Assembly: GCA_947174985.1 (NCBI GenBank)
Contig: CAMWLB010000122.1
Span: 1-8,395 of the forward strand
DNA from: an uncultured Lachnospiraceae bacterium
GTDB taxonomy: Bacteria > Bacillota > Clostridia > Lachnospirales > Lachnospiraceae
Length of the DNA: 8,395 nucleotides
Direction of reading: 5' to 3'
The notes beneath the pieces are model-generated. The model saw only the letters and a program-made list of their open reading frames with translations. It ran no database searches and was not told the DNA's origin. Position 1 is the first letter of the stretch, and the number at the start of each line of letters is the position of its first letter. Positions 4,216 through 8,395 of the stretch are shown piece by piece. Made by a program: the position numbers and the translations under genes.

Positions 4216-5976
4216 ATGGAGAATAAAGAGTACAAAACAAAAGAACTAATCAAACGATTCCTGCCATACTACGGCAGGCACAAGGGCGTCATGGTGACGG
4301 ACTTGTTCTGCGCCTCCCTGACGACGCTCTGTGAGTTGGTGCTTCCCATGATAATCCGTCGGATTACCAATATGGGAATGTACAACCTTGCCGATCTGAC
4401 GGTGGGCTTTGTGGGAAAAATGGCGCTGCTCTATCTGGTGCTGCGCCTGATTGACTGCATGGCAAACTATTACATGGCGGACATGGGGCATGTTATGGGA
4501 GCAAAGATAGAGACTGACATGCGGAGGGACGCTTACGGGCATCTGCAGCAGCTTTCCAACACCTATTATAACAATACAAAAGTCGGACAGATTATGGGGC
4601 GGATTACCAACGATTTGTTTGACGTCACGGAGTTTGCACACCACTGTCCCGAGGAATTTTTTATTGCGGGGATTAAGTCCGTGGTGGCTTTTATCGTGCT
4701 GGCGACGGTCAATGTGCCGCTTACCATTCTTGTGTTTCTAATTGTACCTGTGATGGCGTTTACCTGTATCAAGCTAAACAGGCGTAACCGTAAGGCGTTT
4801 GCAAAACAGCGTGTCCAGATTGGAGAGCTGAACGCTGCCATTGAGGACAGTCTTTTAGGACAGAAGGTCGTGAAGGCGTTTACCAACGAGGATATGGAAG
4901 TAGAAAAGTTCGAGGTGGGCAACCAGAAATTCCTCGACATTAAAAAGGAAACCTACCGCTATATGGCGACCTTCCAGACAGCGACGAGAGCGTTTGATGG
5001 TCTGATGTATCTGGTGGTGATTTTAGCAGGCGGTATCTTTCTGATAAAGGAACAGATTACGGCGGGTGATTTGGTGGCGTACACCATGTATGTATCCACC
5101 CTGATAGCCACAATCCGCAGGATTATTGAGTTTGCGGAGCAGTTTCAGCGTGGACTCACGGGTATCGAACGCTTTTTACAGATTATGGATGCGGACATTG
5201 AAATTTTTGACGAGCCGGACGCGGTGGATATGCCAAAGCCCAGGGGAGAAATCCTCTTTGAAGAGGTGGCGTTTGAATATCCCGACGACCACAACCGGGT
5301 ATTCAAAAATCTGAATCTCTGCGTGAAACCGGGGGAGAAGCTTGCCATTGTAGGACCCTCCGGCGGCGGCAAGACCACGCTCTGCAATCTGATTCCGCGG
5401 TTTTATGATGTGACGAACGGCACAATCCGCATTGACGGCACGGATATCCGCCATTTTACCTTAAAGAGCCTGCGGCGCAATATTGGTATTGTACAGCAGG
5501 ACGTATATCTGTTTTCGGGCACGGTCATGGAAAATATTCTGTACGGTGCGCCGGACGCCTCGAAAGAACAGGTGGTTGAGGCGGCGAAAAAAGCGGGCGC
5601 GCATGAGTTTATTATGGAATTGAAAGACGGGTATGATACCTATGTGGGAGAGCGCGGCGTCAAGCTGTCCGGCGGACAGAAGCAGCGCATCAGCATTGCC
5701 AGGGTATTCTTGAAAAATCCGCCCATTATGATATTGGACGAGGCAACTTCCGCATTGGATAACGAGAGTGAATTTGCGGTGGCAAAATCCCTGAGGGAGC
5801 TTTCCGAGGGCAGAACCTCCATCACCATTGCTCACAGGCTTTCCAGCATCAAAAATTCCGACAGGATTCTGGTGCTGACGGAGGAAGGCATTGTGGAGGA
5901 GGGAACCCATGGGGAGTTGATGGCGATTCAGGGACTTTACCATGAATTTTACACGATGGCTGACAAGATAAAATAG
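4216..5976 (+). CDS. ABC exporter, fused membrane and ATP-binding domains (MsbA/multidrug type)
   Basis: A 586-residue half-transporter expected to work as a dimer in the cytoplasmic membrane, exporting a lipid, drug or peptide; the substrate cannot be deduced. Residues about 15-310 form the six-helix membrane domain. The ATPase domain follows with all motifs intact: Walker A GPSGGGKTT (G380-T388, K386), Q-loop at Q427-Q428, signature LSGGQKQR (L484-R491), Walker B IMILDE (D508, catalytic E509), D-loop SALD, and switch H540 in IAHRLSS. The start at ATG 4216 is chosen because GGGAGG (4206-4211) lies four bases upstream; an in-frame ATG at 4159 would overlap the previous gene by 47 bases. It follows the secreted protein by 10 bases and precedes dnaE by 15. 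There is no second half-transporter next to it, so a homodimer is likely. Confidence 0.92.
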   Translation: MENKEYKTKELIKRFLPYYGRHKGVMVTDLFCASLTTLCELVLPMIIRRITNMGMYNLADLTVGFVGKMALLYLVLRLIDCMANYYMADMGHVMGAKIETDMRRDAYGHLQQLSNTYYNNTKVGQIMGRITNDLFDVTEFAHHCPEEFFIAGIKSVVAFIVLATVNVPLTILVFLIVPVMAFTCIKLNRRNRKAFAKQRVQIGELNAAIEDSLLGQKVVKAFTNEDMEVEKFEVGNQKFLDIKKETYRYMATFQTATRAFDGLMYLVVILAGGIFLIKEQITAGDLVAYTMYVSTLIATIRRIIEFAEQFQRGLTGIERFLQIMDADIEIFDEPDAVDMPKPRGEILFEEVAFEYPDDHNRVFKNLNLCVKPGEKLAIVGPSGGGKTTLCNLIPRFYDVTNGTIRIDGTDIRHFTLKSLRRNIGIVQQDVYLFSGTVMENILYGAPDASKEQVVEAAKKAGAHEFIMELKDGYDTYVGERGVKLSGGQKQRISIARVFLKNPPIMILDEATSALDNESEFAVAKSLRELSEGRTSITIAHRLSSIKNSDRILVLTEEGIVEEGTHGELMAIQGLYHEFYTMADKIK

Positions 5977-5991
5977 TAGAGGAGAAGCACA

Positions 5992-8395
5992 ATGGCATTT
6001 ACCCACCTGCATGTCCACACGGAGTATTCCCTGTTAGACGGCTCCAACAAAATAAAAGAATATGTGAAGCGAGTAAAAGAGCTGGGAATGGACAGCGCCG
6101 CTATCACGGATCATGGCGTTATGTATGGGGTTATTGACTTTTACAGGGCGGCGAAGGAGGCTGGCATCAAGCCGATTCTGGGCTGTGAGGTTTATGTTGC
6201 GCCCAATTCCCGCTTTGATAAGGAGCTGACGGGCGGTGAGGACAGGTATTACCATTTGGTTCTTCTCGCCGAAAACGATACGGGTTACGCCAATTTGATG
6301 AAGCTGGTGAGCAGGGGCTTTACGGAAGGATATTATTATAAGCCCCGTGTGGATATGGAAATATTGAATCAGTTCCACGAGGGAATTATTGCGCTCTCCG
6401 CCTGCCTTGCGGGCGAGGTGCAGCGATACATTGTAAAAGGGCTTATCGATGAGGCGGAAAAAGCGGCGTTGCGGTACAGGGACTGCTTTGGCGCGGACAA
6501 TTTTTTTCTGGAGATGCAGGACCATGGGATTGCGGAGCAGAGGATTGTCAACACGGAGCTGATGAAGATTAGCAAAAAGCTGGATATTCCGCTTGTGGTG
6601 ACGAACGATGTGCATTACACCTACAAGGAGGACGTGGATTCCCATGATATCCTGCTCTGCCTGCAGACGGGCAAGAAACTGGCGGACGAGGACCGTATGC
6701 GCTATGAGGGCGGGCAGTACTACGTCAAGAGCGAAGAGGAGATGAAAGGGCTGTTTCCCTATGCGTGGGAGGCGGTGGAAAACACCCAGCGGATTGCGGA
6801 TAGGTGCAATGTGGAAATCGAGTTTGGCGTGACGAAGCTGCCAAAGTATGATGTGCCGGAGGGGTATGACTCATGGAGTTATCTGAATAAATTGTGCCGC
6901 GACGGGCTTCTGGAGCGGTACGGGGATGAAAATGCGCCGGCGGGGGATACGGGGCAGACACTTGCGGAGCGGCTTGCCTATGAACTTGACGTTATCCGTA
7001 CCATGGGCTATGTGGATTACTTTCTGATTGTATGGGATTTTATCAATTATGCGAGGGAAAATGGGATTCCGGTAGGGCCGGGGCGTGGCTCGGCGGCGGG
7101 CAGCATCGTGGCATACTGCTTAAAGATTACCAATATCGACCCCATCCGCTATAGTCTGCTGTTTGAGCGTTTTCTCAATCCGGAGCGTGTATCCATGCCC
7201 GATATCGACGTGGATTTCTGCTACGAGAGGCGGCAGGAGGTTATCGACTATGTAGGACGCAAATACGGTTCTGACAAGGTGGTGCAGATAGTCACTTTCG
7301 GTACTATGGCGGCGAAGGGCGTTATCAGGGATGTGGGGCGCGTGATGGATTTGCCCTATGCTTTTGTGGATTCCATCGCGAAGATGGTGCCGTTTGAGTT
7401 AAATATCACCATAGACCGTGCGCTGGAAATCAATCCGGAATTCCGGAATCTCTACAACAGCGACGAGCAGGTGCACTACCTGATAGATATGTGTAAAAGG
7501 CTGGAGGGTCTGCCGAGGCATACTTCCATGCACGCGGCGGGCGTGGTTATCTGCCAGAAGTCGGCGGACGAATTTGTACCGCTCTCCAGAGGGGCGGACG
7601 GCTCCATCACGACGCAGTTTACCATGACGACGCTGGAAGAGCTGGGTCTGTTAAAGATGGACTTTCTGGGGCTGCGCACCCTCACCGTCATCAAGGACGC
7701 GGTGGATATGATAGAAAAAGACACAGGGAAGCATCTTGACATAGACCATATTGATTTTGACGACAAGGCGGTGTTAGATTCCATCGGAACGGGCAGAACC
7801 GACGGCGTGTTCCAGTTGGAAAGTGCGGGCATGAAAAGCTTTATGAAGGAGCTGCGCCCGCAGAATCTGGAGGAAGTGATTGCGGGGATTTCCCTGTACC
7901 GGCCGGGCCCCATGGATTTTATCCCGAAATACATCAAGGGAAAAAACAGCGAAGGCGAGGTTACTTATGCCTGCCCGCAGCTTGAGCCGATTCTTGCTCC
8001 CACCTACGGCTGTATCGTGTATCAGGAGCAGGTTATGCAGATTGTGCGGGATTTGGGCGGCTATACGCTGGGCAGAAGCGATTTGGTGCGCCGTGCCATG
8101 AGTAAGAAAAAGCAGTCCGTGATGGAGAAGGAGCGCGCCAACTTTGTTTATGGTAATGAGGAGGAAGGTGTGCCCGGGTGTGTGGCAAAGGGAATCAGCG
8201 AGAAGGTTGCGGGAGAAATCTATGAGAACATGATGGATTTTGCAAAGTACGCCTTCAATAAGTCCCATGCTGCCTGCTACGCGGTGGTTGCCTACCAGAC
8301 GGCGTATTTGAAATATTATTATCCGGTGGAATTTATGGCGGCGCTTTTAACCTCCGTCATTGACAATGCCAAGAAAGTGTCGGAGTATATTCTGG
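5992..8395 (+). CDS. dnaE: DNA polymerase III subunit alpha, DnaE (cut by window end)
   Basis: Replicative DNA polymerase subunit; the first 801 codons are present of about 1,150 expected, with no stop before the window edge. The start ATG 5992 has GGAG at 5981-5984, seven bases upstream. The N-terminal PHP domain keeps what look like all nine metal ligands: H7, H9, D16, H41, E66, H88, C138, D206, H208. E. coli DnaE has lost several of these, so this domain may be an active 3'-5' exonuclease. The polymerase core shows GPGRGSAAGS (G362-S371), the catalytic pair D404 and D406 in PDIDVDF, and the third catalytic aspartate D557 in KMDFLGLRT. The finger/thumb motifs SLYRPGPM and YGCIVYQEQVMQI also match DnaE. 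It is DnaE type rather than PolC, as no exonuclease insertion is seen in the PHP domain. It is probably co-transcribed with the ABC exporter. Confidence 0.97.
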   Translation, partial: MAFTHLHVHTEYSLLDGSNKIKEYVKRVKELGMDSAAITDHGVMYGVIDFYRAAKEAGIKPILGCEVYVAPNSRFDKELTGGEDRYYHLVLLAENDTGYANLMKLVSRGFTEGYYYKPRVDMEILNQFHEGIIALSACLAGEVQRYIVKGLIDEAEKAALRYRDCFGADNFFLEMQDHGIAEQRIVNTELMKISKKLDIPLVVTNDVHYTYKEDVDSHDILLCLQTGKKLADEDRMRYEGGQYYVKSEEEMKGLFPYAWEAVENTQRIADRCNVEIEFGVTKLPKYDVPEGYDSWSYLNKLCRDGLLERYGDENAPAGDTGQTLAERLAYELDVIRTMGYVDYFLIVWDFINYARENGIPVGPGRGSAAGSIVAYCLKITNIDPIRYSLLFERFLNPERVSMPDIDVDFCYERRQEVIDYVGRKYGSDKVVQIVTFGTMAAKGVIRDVGRVMDLPYAFVDSIAKMVPFELNITIDRALEINPEFRNLYNSDEQVHYLIDMCKRLEGLPRHTSMHAAGVVICQKSADEFVPLSRGADGSITTQFTMTTLEELGLLKMDFLGLRTLTVIKDAVDMIEKDTGKHLDIDHIDFDDKAVLDSIGTGRTDGVFQLESAGMKSFMKELRPQNLEEVIAGISLYRPGPMDFIPKYIKGKNSEGEVTYACPQLEPILAPTYGCIVYQEQVMQIVRDLGGYTLGRSDLVRRAMSKKKQSVMEKERANFVYGNEEEGVPGCVAKGISEKVAGEIYENMMDFAKYAFNKSHAACYAVVAYQTAYLKYYYPVEFMAALLTSVIDNAKKVSEYIL

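Noticed and set aside
5461..6018. Minus-strand open frame of 185 codons opposite the ATPase domain of the exporter
   Set aside because: The plus strand carries all ABC ATPase motifs in order; the minus frame has no start signal and no family features.
1..8395. CRISPR arrays, tRNA or rRNA genes, insertion sequences, attachment sites
   Set aside because: No regularly spaced repeats, cloverleaf-like segments, transposase or integrase fragments or long terminal repeats were seen on either strand.

Overview
The window most likely comes from a gut-type Firmicute of the class Clostridia, probably a Lachnospiraceae member. This is inferred from the strong AGGAGG-type ribosome binding sites, the moderate GC of the housekeeping genes, and the gene families: a DUF4867 / L-fucose-isomerase-like pair, a small holin-like toxin, and a Gram-positive style DnaE with a complete PHP metal site. 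No taxonomic search was possible.

Layout: (1) Positions 1-1976 hold the end of a sugar-metabolism operon: the C-terminal part of a DUF4867 protein, then a complete L-fucose/D-arabinose isomerase family protein, closed by a Rho-independent terminator. (2) Positions about 1885-3317 form an AT-richer strip of small accessory genes: a barstar-like protein whose start appears frameshifted at a T6 tract; a type I toxin-antitoxin locus, with a 39-residue holin-like membrane toxin and a convergent antisense RNA that has its own promoter and terminator; and a minus-strand MazG-like nucleotide pyrophosphohydrolase. (3) From about 3248 to the end runs a plus-strand gene cluster: a secreted acidic protein of unknown function with a calcium-loop motif, an MsbA-type ABC exporter, and dnaE (DNA polymerase III alpha), cut by the window edge. 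These three genes are separated by 10 and 15 bases and look co-transcribed.

The most interesting item is the type I toxin-antitoxin module at 2351-2750. Every part is visible: toxin promoter, structured leader, strong ribosome binding site, short ORF, plus-strand terminator, and an opposite-strand promoter and terminator defining an antisense RNA of about 105 nt over the toxin 3' end. The second is the barstar-like gene, where a ribosome binding site and ATG lead into a T TTT TTG heptamer, and a single -1 shift there joins the ATG to the conserved frame. The sugar isomerase with its DUF4867 partner, and the unknown secreted protein ahead of the exporter and dnaE, are less striking but uncharacterised associations.
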